DNA of 64,000 bases from Takakia lepidozioides (lineage: Eukaryota; Streptophyta; Takakiopsida; Takakiales; Takakiaceae), in assembly GCA_030704615.1 (NCBI GenBank), contig CM060733.1:66090001-66154000 (forward strand). The letters are read 5' to 3'. Within the stretch, counting starts at the first letter, position 1, and each line of letters opens with the position of its first letter. Both the position numbers and the translations under genes were made by a program. This document shows positions 11,185 through 24,079 of the stretch, one piece after another. The notes beneath the pieces are model-generated. The model ran no database searches, was not told the DNA's origin, and worked only from the letters and a program-made list of their open reading frames with translations.

Positions 11185-13616
11185 CTAACTAGTGTTGCAA
11201 CATATATTGTATATTGCAGCCACGACTTGATGTCCAGGCCCGCAATCATATTGCATTGGAGGCATTTGAGAGCGGACTCCTATCGACATTCGATGTCCAT
11301 CCGGTGCCGGATGAGACCAGCTTCTTTCCCTAGGATGAAATAGATAGGATCCGTGAGACAGTACAAAATGAGAAATACAGCATAGACACATAGCTTCGCA
11401 GTACCCCCCAATGGTGGAACACGGTAGTTGCAAATTATGCATTTTATATATTTGGCAAGTATGAGCACAAGAATGCATCATTGTTCGTACAAGCATCTGC
11501 GGACAGACCCAGTAGAGCGGCTTCCTTTGCCATCGTCCACAACAGAGAGAGTCGGCTCACCAAAAGGATGGGTGATGCCCTCCAGTATTTGTGATTGCAG
11601 GCCCAATATTCTAGCTTGCAACATGGCAAGGAGATGTTGTTGGAGACGCAAATTCCCCGCTGTCACTTGTAATATGTCATGTATCTCAGATTGGATACAT
11701 ACAGCCAAAATGTTCGATGACGGGCTTTGCGCAGCGGTACATTGCGTGCAGAGATAGTGTCGCAGTAGGCCCATTTGGACTTAGGTTTATGAATGGTGTA
11801 CATGGTGTTGGGGCGACGTGGACATTTCACAACAGCAGCACCACCTTTTGTTTTGGGCAATTCTACATTTGCATCTGGGATGTCGCGAGCAGCCAATATG
11901 GAGCTACATACAAATCCCTCCTGACGCTTATTACGAATGAAGCCATATGTCTTCAACTGTGTCATGTACCAGTAATGAGTGAGAACATCCCCAACAAGCT
12001 CTAAGATTAGCTAGTCAACACGGCGGCTGGTGAGGACGCTCTTTGTGGTCTGAAGTTGGGCTTTCAGATTGCCATGATATGCCTCAACTGCTGCGTTTGT
12101 GTCTTGAGATGCATGTGGTATTTTTCGGAACCCATGATCCACATGTCTGCTTTTGGTAGCCAATAAGTCTCTCGTAATGCATAAATTCTTCCAAGGTGGG
12201 ATACTTTTCCCGGAGGCCAATGACCTTGTACACAGCCCATGCAACGGCAGCGTCACCGGAAACCCCTTGGAATCATACATAATTTCTCCCAAGTCATGTA
12301 AAATGTTGGCGCGTTTGGCAGGGTCTTTTATCTTGGACACATAATTTTTCAACCATGCTCTTCGGACATGCCATAAGCACAAAAAGATGGCACAGTCTCC
12401 CCAAACAGACCTGATTAATATAGTCAGCATCATGAACCAATACATGCACATATTGAAAAAAGATTTACATGAAGTATAGACCACACAAATCATGGATGCT
12501 CCATAATAGTTCATGTCCAATTAATCCACAACTATTTTGTACATGTTATTTTACATTCCACTCCAAAGTAGACCCAGACCTGATGGTGTTTATCTCAACA
12601 TTTGCATCGTAATGAACGCGTTCGGACGCCAAAGCGGCCGCTCATTGGTCATTCACTGGTTCAAGGCGCGTTGCAGATCAGTTGTCTTACTCCTTGCAGT
12701 GATAACATATGCCACTGGAATTCCATTCAGCCACTGATCGAAGACCATCATGGTGTATAATGGATACTGTAACAACAGGGGAGCAATTGTCAGTTCAGAT
12801 ACGATAGGGCTAGGCAAATCATCATATCATGGATCCATGTATTTCTTGGAACGTAAGTTTGAATCCAAAGTCCGGCAGCATGAGCGGCTGAAATTAGATA
12901 CCGGGGTACAAGATAACACTGTTTTACTATGAATCGGCATGTACAACCTCCTTTGTTCCTTGTTATTCTTCTTTGTTTTGGTTTCGGTTCGGCTGTTGCA
13001 GACGTAGACGCAACTGACATCTTTTGTTGTGGTTTTTTTGGAGGAGGTCGCTTCCATTTTTGGGCCGCCATATTTTTTCTGATCTGCAAAACGACCATGG
13101 TATGGTCTGTTGGACCGTAAGAGCAATGGTACTTGAAACAGAAACAAGCATAGCATTAGAGAAACGACAGAGGTTCAGGGACATGCATTGTTGACCTGCA
13201 CGAACCATTGCAGAAATACATGAAAGGACTGTACATAATCACCTTGTCATTTGCAAGCAGCCGTTGATCCATGGAGCCTGCAGGGCTCCTTCATGGGTGA
13301 CAGATTGTCGTTGTTTGGTGAACTTACAAGGGCCATCTGGGCGAGCCGACTCTCCTGCAATGAAGTCATCAACCCGACATGGAACGAACGAGACATCGGC
13401 CGTCCTACAATCTCCGTGCCATTGGGACCTCCACGTCAATACATGGTGTGTGGACATGCCTGGGGAAGGGGTCTGCACCGCGGTTCGCAGTTCTGCGACC
13501 AGGCGAGGAACAACAACATCTAACCATGGGTCGGTGGCCATGCTTGCAGTACACGAGGATGCAGTGGTTCGAAATGAAAGTAGGACACACATATTTGGAA
13601 GCATAATGCCATACAA
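11185..13616 (-). mobile_element. Decayed MULE-type transposase
   Basis: Read on the minus strand in several frames. An N-terminal part (13,384-13,239) has RVDDFIAGESARPDGPCKF. A zinc-finger-like part follows at about 13,098-12,870 (GGCTCRFIVKQCY). The catalytic region begins near 12,745 (LYTMMVFDQWLNGIPVAYVI) and continues at 12,420-12,011 with CLWHVRRAWLKNYVSKIKD and QDTNAAVEAYHGNLKAQL. The part at 11,965-11,663 carries a degenerate SWIM-like zinc region. The order (DNA-binding N-terminus, DDE-type core with a WHVRRAW block, SWIM) is that of Mutator-like element transposases. Several frame changes and stops mean it cannot make a protein. I did not find terminal inverted repeats or a 9-bp target duplication. 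Confidence 0.75.
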
Positions 13617-15492
13617 GACGGTAAGATGCGAGATTCCAAATCTTCACCTCAATGTACAGATGCCAGAACAACCACAACCTTCTTGCATTTTCAATTTTGA
13701 AATTTGAATTTCAAATACCTTCCACAAATGAGGCATGTATTCTGTGCAGTTCATGTGTGGGTTGGACACGGATGGGGTAGATGCATGGGTATGAGCATGC
13801 ATGCATGCATGTAGACGGCATGGGGATGGCCGATCATGTAATCCGGGTATTCATGTATTGATCCGCGGTCTGCGGAGGATGGATCGCCCAGGGGAGGCCC
13901 TTTTTTTCTTCCTCTTTGTAATCCTTGGGCCTTTGTCCCGCTGATATAAAAACTCAGGGCTTCCTTCCCTTTCCCTTACCCCAAAAAAAAAAAAAAACTC
14001 AGCTGCTGTTGACGCGCGACGCACATCTAGGCCTTTCTGGCCTCCGCTCCGTCCATGTGTCCAACCGGCACTGTAACTACCCACCATCCATGCATTCATC
14101 CATCCATTTTTCACAATTACCGATTAATGTCAGTACAGTAAACAAGATATGAAGATGAATGACAAGACCTACGATTTCCATCCAAGTTAAAGTGGGGCCC
14201 ACAAAGCGAGCCGTTTGGAGAAGAGAGAGAGGGACGGGCGTCGACCAAACGACTGAAAGAGCGCCACGTGTTTGGCATGGCCTCGACTTCCACCTCGGCT
14301 GGCTACCGCTGCTACGTGCGTATGTGCGTGCGCGTGTTGTGTAGTTGTTGCCGTCGCTCTCGCGGGGAGAGTCATCTTTTGAGCTCAGGGAGTTCGACAG
14401 GTGCCGATTTGCTTTGGCTTGGTTTTTGTGGCTGACTTGTGCTGCCCAGTCGCTCTAATATTCAGCTGTCTCTCTACGCGTACGCATTGCGGTTGAACTC
14501 AGAAGGCTTCTGTTCGCCATCGATCTCAAGGCTCTGCTCGCCGCTCCTTTCACTACTGTGCATCCCTCCGATTCGTTGCGACATGTTTCCAGCGCGCTCT
14601 GCGTGCATTCTACTTCCTCCCTCTTCGCAGCCATCTAAGCTCCGAAAATCAGTTTGTTTTTTTTCCGCTGGTCCGTAACTGCGTGAATGCCACGGTGGAT
14701 GGTTGTCATTGGAACTTCGAGGAGAATCCATCATTGGTATAAGATAGTAGAGAGGAAACTGGGCGGAATCTGAGACCCAGCCATGAGGGAGAATGTGTGA
14801 GGTCCTTTGCCTTGCGAGCAACCGTCGTCGAATATGTACTGATGTATCGCGTGACACACATGTACATGCATTCCCACGGTGAAATCAAGAGTACCGACAG
14901 AAGTTGTATAACATTGGGAGACGGTGACACTCGTCGTGCTGCTCCGGCTCAGATAAGCGTCATGGAGGACAGTCGCAGAGGAGAAACACCTGAAGGCGCT
15001 ATCTAATGCGCTTGTCATCATCGATATTCTCTCTCTCTCTCTCTCACTCCTGCGGTTTCTCAGCCTATCATTTACACTCTCTTTTGCCCGTCCACATTCC
15101 CCGCATTCCTTCCACTTCGCAGGAATTCATCAAACTGCAAAATTTCGTGAGAGGAGATTGATTCTTTTATACTCACTGAAAGAGAACTTGGACCGTGCCG
15201 TGACATTATCTGAGTTTTCAACAGGCTTGAACCTGGCGACTTATAGCCTTCCTCAATTCATCGGCAGAGTACTTTCACCAGAGTGTCAAAGTTCGCTGAA
15301 GGCTTGGTTCGAGCCTCGAGAAGTCTGTTAAACTCTCGAATCAGCAAATTATTCTTCACCTTGGAAGCTCCCGTTCTCCCCGGTGGAGGGCAGATGATGC
15401 AGCAATCTAGCGATATTGGGAAATAACATCCCTGGGCATCGACAGGGAAGGAGGCATCCTAGAACTACCAATTCCGAAGGGCGTAATCAAAG
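13617..15492. other. Region upstream of the SERINC gene; no gene seen
   Basis: It holds a (CATG)n stretch near 13,795-13,811, an A-tract at about 13,983-13,997, a TATAAAA at about 13,945 and a (CT)n run at 15,028-15,045. CT-rich tracts are common in plant 5' leaders, so promoter and 5' UTR of the SERINC gene probably lie in the right half, but I cannot place a transcription start. A non-coding first exon or a short coding exon (for example from ATGATGCAG at 15,393) is possible. Confidence 0.4.
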
Positions 15493-18400
15493 ATGTGTGG
15501 GCCAACAGCATGCATGTGTAAGTCATGTGTGGGCCCCAACCGCATGGTGGCGCGCTATATCTATGGCATACTCTTCCTCCTCACACACATCCTTGCTTGG
15601 ATGACACGTGACTACAGCCAGAAAGCTCTTGCCACTCTTCACTGTAAGCACATCTTGTCCTCTTCTGCTTGTGTCGGAAGATGTTCCCGGTGTTAACCTT
15701 TTCCTCATCCTTTACCATGTAAACAACCATTCTTCACTAAGAAGATATCTACTTCAGCTTGCTGGCTCTCCCAATTCAGCCTTTCGCACAGCTAAACCCG
15801 AATCGAAAAGGTCCATCATAGATACGGTTGCCATTCCACCCACTTTACCGTGTACATCTCATGTTCGTATTGATTATCTTAAACTTCGCTCTTGGGAATT
15901 TTCGGTTTATCAAATACGTCACACTTGGACTTATCTCTAACAACCGGATAATCGTGAGTGCATTAGAAGTTATCTATGATTCACACTGTCCTCATTGCAA
16001 GGATATAATGGGCTTGCAGACTTGAAGAATTGCCGAGGAGGCCTTGACTGCTTGGGTACCGAGGGTGTCCTTCGCCTCAGCTTAGGCTGCTTCGTATCCT
16101 CTTCTTTGGCCTTTGATGCTTGTTTGTTCAGGGTTTGGTGGCTCCTTGTTCTAGACATCTGGGGTGATGGAGCAGTGGTCTATCCCTTGAATCTGCATTA
16201 CCAGCTAAGTCTTGGCTGCTTGACTATTATAGATTTTCTACTAGCCTGTTCTCTTGCTCTGACAGAAGTGCCATAAAGGCATGACTCTCGGGAAGATCCT
16301 TGACTCCCATACAGGTGTTTTTCTTTATAATGTATCTGACAACTGTAGGGACCTCAAGGATAGATGACAGCAGAGATGCATGGCACGCGGGCTGGTGGCC
16401 CTTCAAGAGTTTGTTATGGATTGTGCTCATGGTAGTGCCCTTTTTCGTTCCTTCGCCTTTCATCCAAATGTATGGTGAGTGTCTTGTCACTACTTGATGG
16501 AGTTTCTGCAGTTGTCACATCTGTTTAGGTCACGTGTGTGACTGTGTTGCACTCTCCTGTGCAGTAGCTGTTTGCTTCCAACAGTACTAAGGAAGAAATG
16601 ATGAAATTCATGTGCACTAAATAGTTGCCAGTTGTTTCTTGCACATTGAATATCAGATTACATTAGTCTTCTTGACTTCTGGTCTCCAAATTGTGCAGGG
16701 GAAATTGCGAGATTTGGTGCTGGGTGAGTATCTTTTGTCCAGTTTTGATTGTCGTTGTTACATCACTTTCACATCTGGAGCTGCTTGGACCAACAGCCCG
16801 GATTTTGTTTGATTTGTTTGTTCATAGATATGATGATATCTTTGATTTATTTCGGAAGAGATGAAATGCTTTGAGCTGGACTCTGATGACGAACTGACTG
16901 TTTGTGTGTCTCAGAATATTTTTGATCATCCAATTAGTGAGTATTATCAGCTTTGTCTACTATTGGAATGAAGACTGGCTCTCCGAGAAGAATGAGCGCC
17001 GCTGGTAGGCTCTCATTCTCTCTGCCTTATACAAGCCTACAAATATTTGCAATGTAGAATATACTGTGTAGGAATCTCTGCACATGGGAAGATGTATCAT
17101 ATGTGTGGTAATGTACGCTCACACTCTGCCATTACAGATAGGCTTTATTTCAGAGTTTGTCAAGATAACACAATGCTAGTATTGGAGTAGATCTGGAGGT
17201 TGCTTATATCTCAGGAACCAACTTATTCAACCAAGGTCTGGTAATTGAGTTCACACCGAGCAACCAATAGTTACATAAATAGAATCTCATACTTGCATCT
17301 GGTTAACTGTTTGCGGGTCATGGTTGCAGCCGATTACCAATGGTGGTGGTCTCAGTGACTTCATTTGTTCTGTCGCTGTTTGCAATAGTCGTGATGTATA
17401 TATGGTTTGCTCCGCGCGCATCCTGTAGGCTCAACATCTTCTTCATCAGCTGGACCCTCATCCTAATCCTTGTAATCACAGCCATTTCTCTGCATTCAAA
17501 GGTAGTGACAGACCACCTGATCTCCCTACCTGTTCCTGTCCGTCCCATTCGTCCTCTCATCGCTTCATTTTGGTCAGTGTCTCATCCAAAGAATTGTGGT
17601 GCAGGTGAATGCAGGTCTTTTGACATCCGGCCTTATGGCAGTCTACATAGTCTTCCTCTGCTGGTCTGCCATTATGAGGTTAGTCTCATTAGTGCCAATC
17701 TTTTTCTGCCCTTGAACAACTCAGGAATTATGAGATAGGATAAACCTCCTCAATGGGGAGCAGCACTGCTGGTTATAGATCTCTAAGGGCTCCTCGTAAG
17801 GTGTCACTCACTCACCGGAGATTGGCATAGTTCTTGGGAGTTGAAATGCAAATTGCTTTATTAGCTTTAAATCTAAATGGCTGTTGGTCAGAACCAATCA
17901 AGTTTGTGGGGAATTTTGAACCAATTGTACTTATATGGTGTATATGGCTTGTCGATCCCATCCTACAGCATCAGTTGTTGGCATTTATATAGCTATTGTT
18001 TCCAGCATGTTGCTTTAAGGTCCACCCCACAAATCGATGGCTGTCTGAAGGGTAGGGTTTTTGTCTGTTGTGGCTCATGGGGTGCAGTGAGCCACTGTCA
18101 GCAACTTGCAATACTCGTCCGCGCCAAAGTGGCAAAGGCGACTGGCTTACCATTTTGGTAAGATCCATTCAATAGGGCTTTATCCAAATGGGTACAACAA
18201 TCTCTCTATGCATGCTCTATCAAGCATATGTAGATATTTTTTTCATTTGAACAAGAGGCATTAAACTGCAGTATCTGCATCATATAACTCAACACCACCA
18301 CAAGTGGACAACTAAGATGCTGAGAAGTTTGGCCTTGTTCAACTTTTAGAAATAAGGAGAGTCGAACCAAACACTCTGAAACAAAAATTCTTTGCATCTG

Positions 18401-21400
18401 AAATCAAGACTGACGTTGCAAGAGACTGGTTAATGTAGTGGGATGGGGGGCATTCATGTGCATGAATACTTTGCTACACAGTATGACACAGATGGGGGAG
18501 GACTTTGAGATATCCTATAGTGGGCTGAACATCGGATGGCTGGTTAAAACTTGTGTTGCAGAGCTTTGTGCTTGCATTTTCTGCCATTGTACTGGCCACA
18601 TTTACCACTGGAATGGATTCCAAGTCCTTCTCGGTACACTGTCAGACCAACTTATCTGCACACTAGATCAGTATGACCTTCGACAGACTGGGTTTTGCTG
18701 ATGCGGCTTTGTCCTTTCTAGTTGCTTGACTTTAAAGAACTGATACCCTGTTTCAAGGAACCCAGAACCATTGTGGGTTTTCTGCTTCCAAGTTGCTGGC
18801 AGTTTTAATGTGACATGTTAGAAAGCTTGAGATGAAGTGTTTTGAGCTCATCGGATATTTAACATGGTTGTTTATGAATGCAGCTCAAGGCACATGAGGG
18901 GAGTGACTTGGACAACAAGGTGCCATACAGCTATGGCTTTTTCCATTTCGTCTTTGCAATGGGGGCCATGTACTTCGCCATGCTGTTTGTCGGCTGGAAC
19001 TTGCACCAAACCATGCACAGGTAATTGTCATTGTTGTTCTTCTTTTGCCCGTGGAATGTTGAGGAGACCCCTAGGGTAATAACCAGTGTTGGTCTGCTAT
19101 TGACTTTTGAATATACCAGTTGGGTCTAAGTAATCCAATTTCTCGCATATTGAAAGAGAGACTGGTCCCATAATATCATGAGTTCCCCAAAAATTCAATA
19201 CCAGTATGCTATATGTATATTCTGGTACGTCTTAGTGATACCCGCCAGGTATCAACCTGGGTCCTGGTACTGCCAATAAAATGGAATAAAGAATTTGCTA
19301 GCAAGAAGAGGCGGGCACAATGAAGTGCAACAATGGTAGTGGTGGCTGTGAAGCTTGATAAAATCTGTGTGAGTGCCAAAATATCTCCCTCTACCAGATT
19401 GACACAAATCATTCACACCTTCCACTCCAATACCAGTACAAATGTGAAGCAAATCTCGAAACCCCAAACCTAAGATCTGTTATCGCAAGGTGATGATTGA
19501 CAGGAGCCGGGTATAGAGCTGGTATTGGCTTTCCTCGTACTAGGGGCAACCTCTAGCATTGCATGTTATGATCAAATTGATATCCTACTGGTTTGGTAGA
19601 TCTGTACCATAGTTAATACCCAGGTTCATACCTAGACCATGTGCTGTGCTCTTAATGGGCCTGAAATGGGAGTACGAACCGGGTCAGTGCTATCTGATGA
19701 CAGGAATACATTTGTGCGCAGGTGGACCATTGATGTTGGGTGGTCCAGCACCTGGGTGAAGATTGTGAACGAATGGCTTGCTGCTGGGCTTTACAGTAAT
19801 TGTTTTGACCCACTTTCCAATTCATTGTGTTGCTTTGCGGGGAGAGAGAATGTGTACTCATAAGACGTTTTCCAGATATCCTCTAGAAACCCCTTCACAC
19901 CACACAACGGGCAATTGCAATTCCTCTTTCCTCTCTGCATCTGTTTGCTGTTCAAAGATAGGCTTCCCGCCCTGAGTTTAAATTTCGGTCTAGTGCCGAG
20001 GGTGGGTAAACTCTTGAGGTCATCCATGATGGCCTCTCCCATGTCACAGACTGGAAACAAGGTCAGGGAAGTTTTCTGCCTAACTTCATTTTCATCAGAC
20101 AATTTCCTGGCAACAGACATGGCTTTGGACACTACAGCCTGTAAGTCAGATTATCCAACAGGGACAAGACTTGCGGGCATAGATTCAGATCCTTGCGAAT
20201 CTTCAGAGAGAGAATGTACTCATAAGACGTAGCGTTGTGGCCATTGACCCCGCGCCCGGTTTGAGCGGAACACAAAGGGACAGCTTTGTCAGGGGCTGAC
20301 GCCGGTAGTAAGACTTACCTTGGAATAAACAATCGATCCGGGTTTCCCAGATATCCTCTAGAAATCCCTTTACACAAGCGTCAACCTGCTATGTGTGGTT
20401 TGCCCAATAACTAGGCCCTAAAAGGCTTGGGCTTTTGGCTCAGCCTCGAGACTTTCAAAGTTGGTAAACAGAGGTACAGGCACAATTCCCTTGATAGATT
20501 TGAATAGAGTGTCTCTCTGGTGAGAGAACCCCGGACAATGAATCAGAAAATGAATATTGTCTTCAGGTTGCCTGCACAATGGGCATTGCACTCTCCCTTT
20601 CCTCTCTGCTTCTGTTTGCTGTTCAAAGGTAGACTCCCCGCCCTGAGTTTAAATTTCAGTTTAGTGCCGAGAGTGGGTAGACCCTTGAGGTCATCCATGA
20701 TGGCCTCCCCCATGTCATAGACTGGAAATAAGTTCAGGGAAGTTTTCTGCCTAACTTCATTTTCATCAGACAATTTCCTGGCAACAGACATGGCTTTGGA
20801 CAGTACAGCCTCTAAGCCGGATTTATCCAGCAGGGTCAAGACTTGCGGGCTAAGATTCAGACCTTGAATTCATCTCGTCGGGAGCTTAAGGAAGGGATGC
20901 CAAACTCACCCCGAACAGCCACATTGGCTGTTTCGGAGCATGCTGACATGCACTCCTTAAGCAGCCCCACTTGAATGGATTCTAGAGACTTAGCCTGGTT
21001 GGAGTTATCAACCCATACTGCAGATGCGTACTACAAGGCAGGCCTAATAACACGGCAAAGCATGGTTTTTTTCACTTCAGAGGTGATCCCTCTGCAGTGG
21101 AAAAATTTAGTGAGACCCAGCGCTTTGCGCTTGCCAGATTGAACGACTTCTTGAATATGTGCATTCCAAGTACAGTTGGAGGAAAACTCAACGCCGAGGT
21201 ATGTGTAGGAAGGGAGGACCCGGATCTGTTGACTTCCCCACTGCCACTTGAGATCACCTCCTCCCTATCCTGGGTCGTTGAATGCCACCACTGCACATTT
21301 ACTGACATTAGCCTCTAGCCCCCAAAGATCAAAGTATCTCTTTGCGCAATCAATCAACTCCTGGAGATTGGAAGGAGTCTCCCCTATGCCTGCCAAGTCA

Positions 21401-23571
21401 TCTGCAAACATAAGGGCTGGTATGGTGGCATCACCCACCCTTAACCCAAATCTCTCACTTTCCACATCCTCGAGGAGTTGATTGATGAAAACATTGAAGA
21501 GCAGAGGGGAGGGGTACATTTTTGAGCTACACCTTGGTCTGTGTCAAAGAAGTCTATGTCAAAGAATCTTTAGAGAGGGAGAGAGAGAGATTGTACTCAT
21601 AAGACGTTGTTTGCCGTAGCCTTGTGGCCATGACCCGCGCCCAGTTTGAGCGGGAACAAAAGGGACAGAACCTACCTCTGTCAGGGGCTGACGTTGGTAG
21701 TAAGACTTACCTCCATATAAAGAATTAATCCGGGTTTTCCAGATATCCTCTAGAAATCCCTTCACACAAGCATCAATCTGCTGTGTGTGATTTGCCCAAA
21801 AACTAGGCCTCAGGAGGGCCTGGGCTTTTGGCTCAGCCTCGAGACTTTCAAAGTTGGTAAACAGGGGTACAGGCACAATTCCCTTAATAGATTTGAAGAG
21901 AGCGTCTCTTTGGTGAGAGAACCCCGGACAGTGTATCAGAAAATGAATACTGTCTTCAGATTGCCCACACAACGGGCAATTGCACTCTCCCTTTCTCTGC
22001 TTCTGTTTGCTGTTCAAAGTAGGCTTCCTGCCCTGAGTTTAAATTTCAGTCTAGTGCGAGAGTGGGTAGACCCTTGAGGTCATCCAAGATGTCCTCCCCC
22101 ACGTCACAGACTGGAAACAAGTTCAGGGAAGTTTTCTGCCTAACTTCATTTTCATCAGACAATCTCATGGCAACAGACATGGCTGAGGACACGACAGCCT
22201 CTAAGTCAGATTTATCCAGCAGGGTCAAGACTTGCGGATCCAGGTCCAGGTCCTTGAGGATCTCTTCTACTCTCTTCTGCCAGGACTTAGCCTGTTTGAC
22301 AGGGCGGTCCTGTTTCCAAGATATAGAGTCGATTAACTTAGGATATCTGGTGTTGGGCATATGTTGCAGCTGACCCACCATCTGACTTGAATTCATCTCG
22401 TCGGGAGCTTAAGGACGGAATGCCAAACTCACCCCGAACAGCCACATTGGCTGTTTTGGAGCATGCTGACATACACTCCTTAAGCACCCCCACTTGAATG
22501 GATTCTAGAGACTTAGCCTGGTTGGAGTTATCAACCCATATAGCAGATCTGTACTCCAAGGCAGGTCTTATAACGCGACAAAGCATGGTTTTCTTGACCT
22601 CAGAGTTGACCCCTCTGCAGTGGAAAAAATTTAGTGAGCCCCAGAGCTTTGCCCTTGCCAGTTTGAACAACTTTCCGGATATGTGCATCCCAATTACAAT
22701 TGGAGGAGAACTCAACGCCCAGGTAAGTGTAGGAAGGGAGGACTGGGATCTCTTGGCTACCCCACTGCCACTTAAGATCACTTCCTCCCTCTCCTCTGTC
22801 GTTGAATGCTACCACTGCACATTTGCTGACATTAGCCTCTAGCCCCCAAAGATCAAAGTATCTCTTTGCGCAATCAATCAACTCCTGGAGATTGGTTGGA
22901 GTCTCCCCTATGCCTGCGAAGTCATCCGCAAACATAAGGGCTGGTATGGTGGTATCACCCACCCTTAACCCAAATCCCTCACTTTCCACATCCTCGAGGA
23001 GTTGATTGATGAAAACATTGAAGAGCAGAGGGGAGAGAGTACATCCTTGAGCTACACCTTGGTCTATGTCAAAGAAGTTGGACTTCTGTCCGTTAACAGT
23101 GACACAGCTTTTGGTGTGAGCATACAAGTTGTGGACAACTCTCCACATCTTTCCCTTGATCCCACAAGACCAGAGGCGTAACCATAGGCCATCTCTCCAC
23201 ACTGTGTCATAAGGGAGAGAGAGAGAGAGACGCACACACTCTTTCGACCTTGCTTGCCACAACAAGTCAACCAGTTGGGATGAAATCTTTTAACATTATC
23301 CCAGTTCAGATGGACCCTCTGTTGACTTTGCACCCATGGATGCCCTACTTGAAAGTATTTCCAAAGTTCAAGGGAGAGTAACAATGACGGCTGCAAACAT
23401 CAACATATCTGCACTACGAACTAGCTGCTGTAATTTGACTCATCCCTTTTGCTCAGTGAGGTATAGGCTTGTGTTGAATCTGTTAAGGTCCACACTTTCA
23501 TGCTATGTCTGGATTTTGCAGTTTGGAGAATGGTTGGACCCTTGATTCTCAAGAACAGAGACTTTTCATGA
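15493..23571 (+). CDS. SERINC/TMS family multipass membrane protein, 12 exons
   Basis: Exons: 15,493-15,643; 16,020-16,093; 16,315-16,474; 16,699-16,723; 16,915-17,004; 17,330-17,501; 17,605-17,678; 18,088-18,157; 18,562-18,633; 18,884-19,020; 19,722-19,795; 23,522-23,571. All introns are GT-AG, every phase agrees, and the sum is 1,149 nt (382 residues plus TGA). The family usually has about 390-410. The product has the SERINC signature throughout: MVARYIYGILFLLTHILAW, GLDCLGTEGVLRLSLGCF, GTSRIDDSRDAWHAGWWPFK, GEIARFGAG, CNTRPRQSGKGDWLTIL, VPYSYGFFHFVFAMGAMYFA and RWTIDVGW, ending LKNRDFS. It has about ten hydrophobic spans and resembles the Arabidopsis MEE55 type. SERINCs are proposed to help incorporate serine into membrane lipids or act as lipid scramblases; the biochemical role in plants is not settled. 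The start is the first Met after an in-frame stop. The N-terminus (MCGPTACMCKSC) is shorter than usual, so an upstream exon may be missing. The last intron (3.7 kb) is loaded with LINE copies. Confidence 0.93.
19835..20209 (-). mobile_element. LINE copy 3: shortest 5'-truncated copy
   Basis: Contains only the C-terminal part (SVARKLSDENEVRQKTSL, then CNCPLCG joined directly to VKGFLEDIWKT, so the middle of the zinc region is deleted). It ends at GAATGTGTACTCATAAGACG near 19,850, next to GGGGAGAGAG. Its 5' junction with copy 2 is CAGAGAGAGAATG at about 20,203. Copies therefore get longer from left to right, all antisense to the gene. Confidence 0.75.
20210..21589 (-). mobile_element. LINE copy 2: shorter 5'-truncated copy
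   Basis: Near-duplicate of copy 1, in the same orientation. It begins in the RT just before the ADD box (LLFNVFINQLLEDVE, LMFADDLAGIGE, about 21,515-21,400) and ends at ATGTACTCATAAGACG (about 20,213-20,228). Before its truncation point, the plus strand has GAGAGGGAGAGAGAGAG (about 21,573-21,589), which joins it to copy 1. Internal parts corresponding to about 22,250-22,380 of copy 1 are missing. Confidence 0.8.
21590..23232 (-). mobile_element. LINE copy 1: reverse transcriptase and zinc-knuckle tail, 5'-truncated
   Basis: Lies antisense in the last SERINC intron. From 23,213 down it reads YDTVWRDGLWLRLWSCGIKG, then QGVAQGCTLSPLLFNVFINQ, LMFADDFAGIGE (catalytic box with ADD) and SYTYLGVEFS. 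This is the LINE-type RT from the fingers onward. Frame changes follow at about 22,620 and 22,390. The C-terminal part at 22,017-21,590 has CPLCGQSEDSIHFLIHC, the zinc-binding motif common after plant LINE RTs. The endonuclease domain and the first RT motifs are missing. The 5' junction is a (GA)n tract at 23,214-23,231; the 3' end (ATTGTACTCATAAGACG on the plus strand, about 21,589) also abuts GA repeats. Confidence 0.85.
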
Positions 23572-24079
23572 TACAATTCTACCTTCCACCTGCATCGAGA
23601 ACTTGCTCCTTTGGCATGTTTTTGAATGATTCTTGACCCCAGTACAGGGATTTTACCACAGATTATGTGATAGATGTATCGCACTAATCTCATTAAAATT
23701 TAACTTCTGTACTGCTCAAAGAAAGTTAGTCTAAGGCATTTGTATAGAAGGATCGGAGACTTGTAAAAAGCTGAAGAGTATATTTTCTTTTGCAGGCCCC
23801 TGATGTCGTTGCTCACCTGTCTCTCAACTCACTCTTCCCCTCTTCCCGCCCTCCTAAATAGCCAGGAAGTGGCCATGCCTGTCTCTGAGAGAGGATCTTG
23901 CCTCTTGTCATTCTTACACTGTGAATTTGAAGCACAATGGCTTCATTATATGATAGACATTAGTCCGTTCAAACCTAGTGTAAACAGTTGGGTAAACCAG
24001 AAGTTGAAAGGTGTGAATCACAAGAGATAAGCAAACATGCATGTTGCATTTGCTCATAGATTTTGAAAACCTTCTACCA

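Noticed and set aside
13797-13815. ATGCATGCATGC stretch as a regulatory (RY-type) element
   Set aside because: It is a simple CATG tetranucleotide repeat far from any defined start site; function cannot be supported.
13943-13955. TATAAAA as the promoter of the SERINC gene
   Set aside because: It lies about 1.5 kb before the first coding exon with no supporting start-site signal; AT-rich words like this are common.
21097-22842. Plus-strand ORFs within the SERINC last intron
   Set aside because: They are shadows of antisense LINE reverse-transcriptase sequence.
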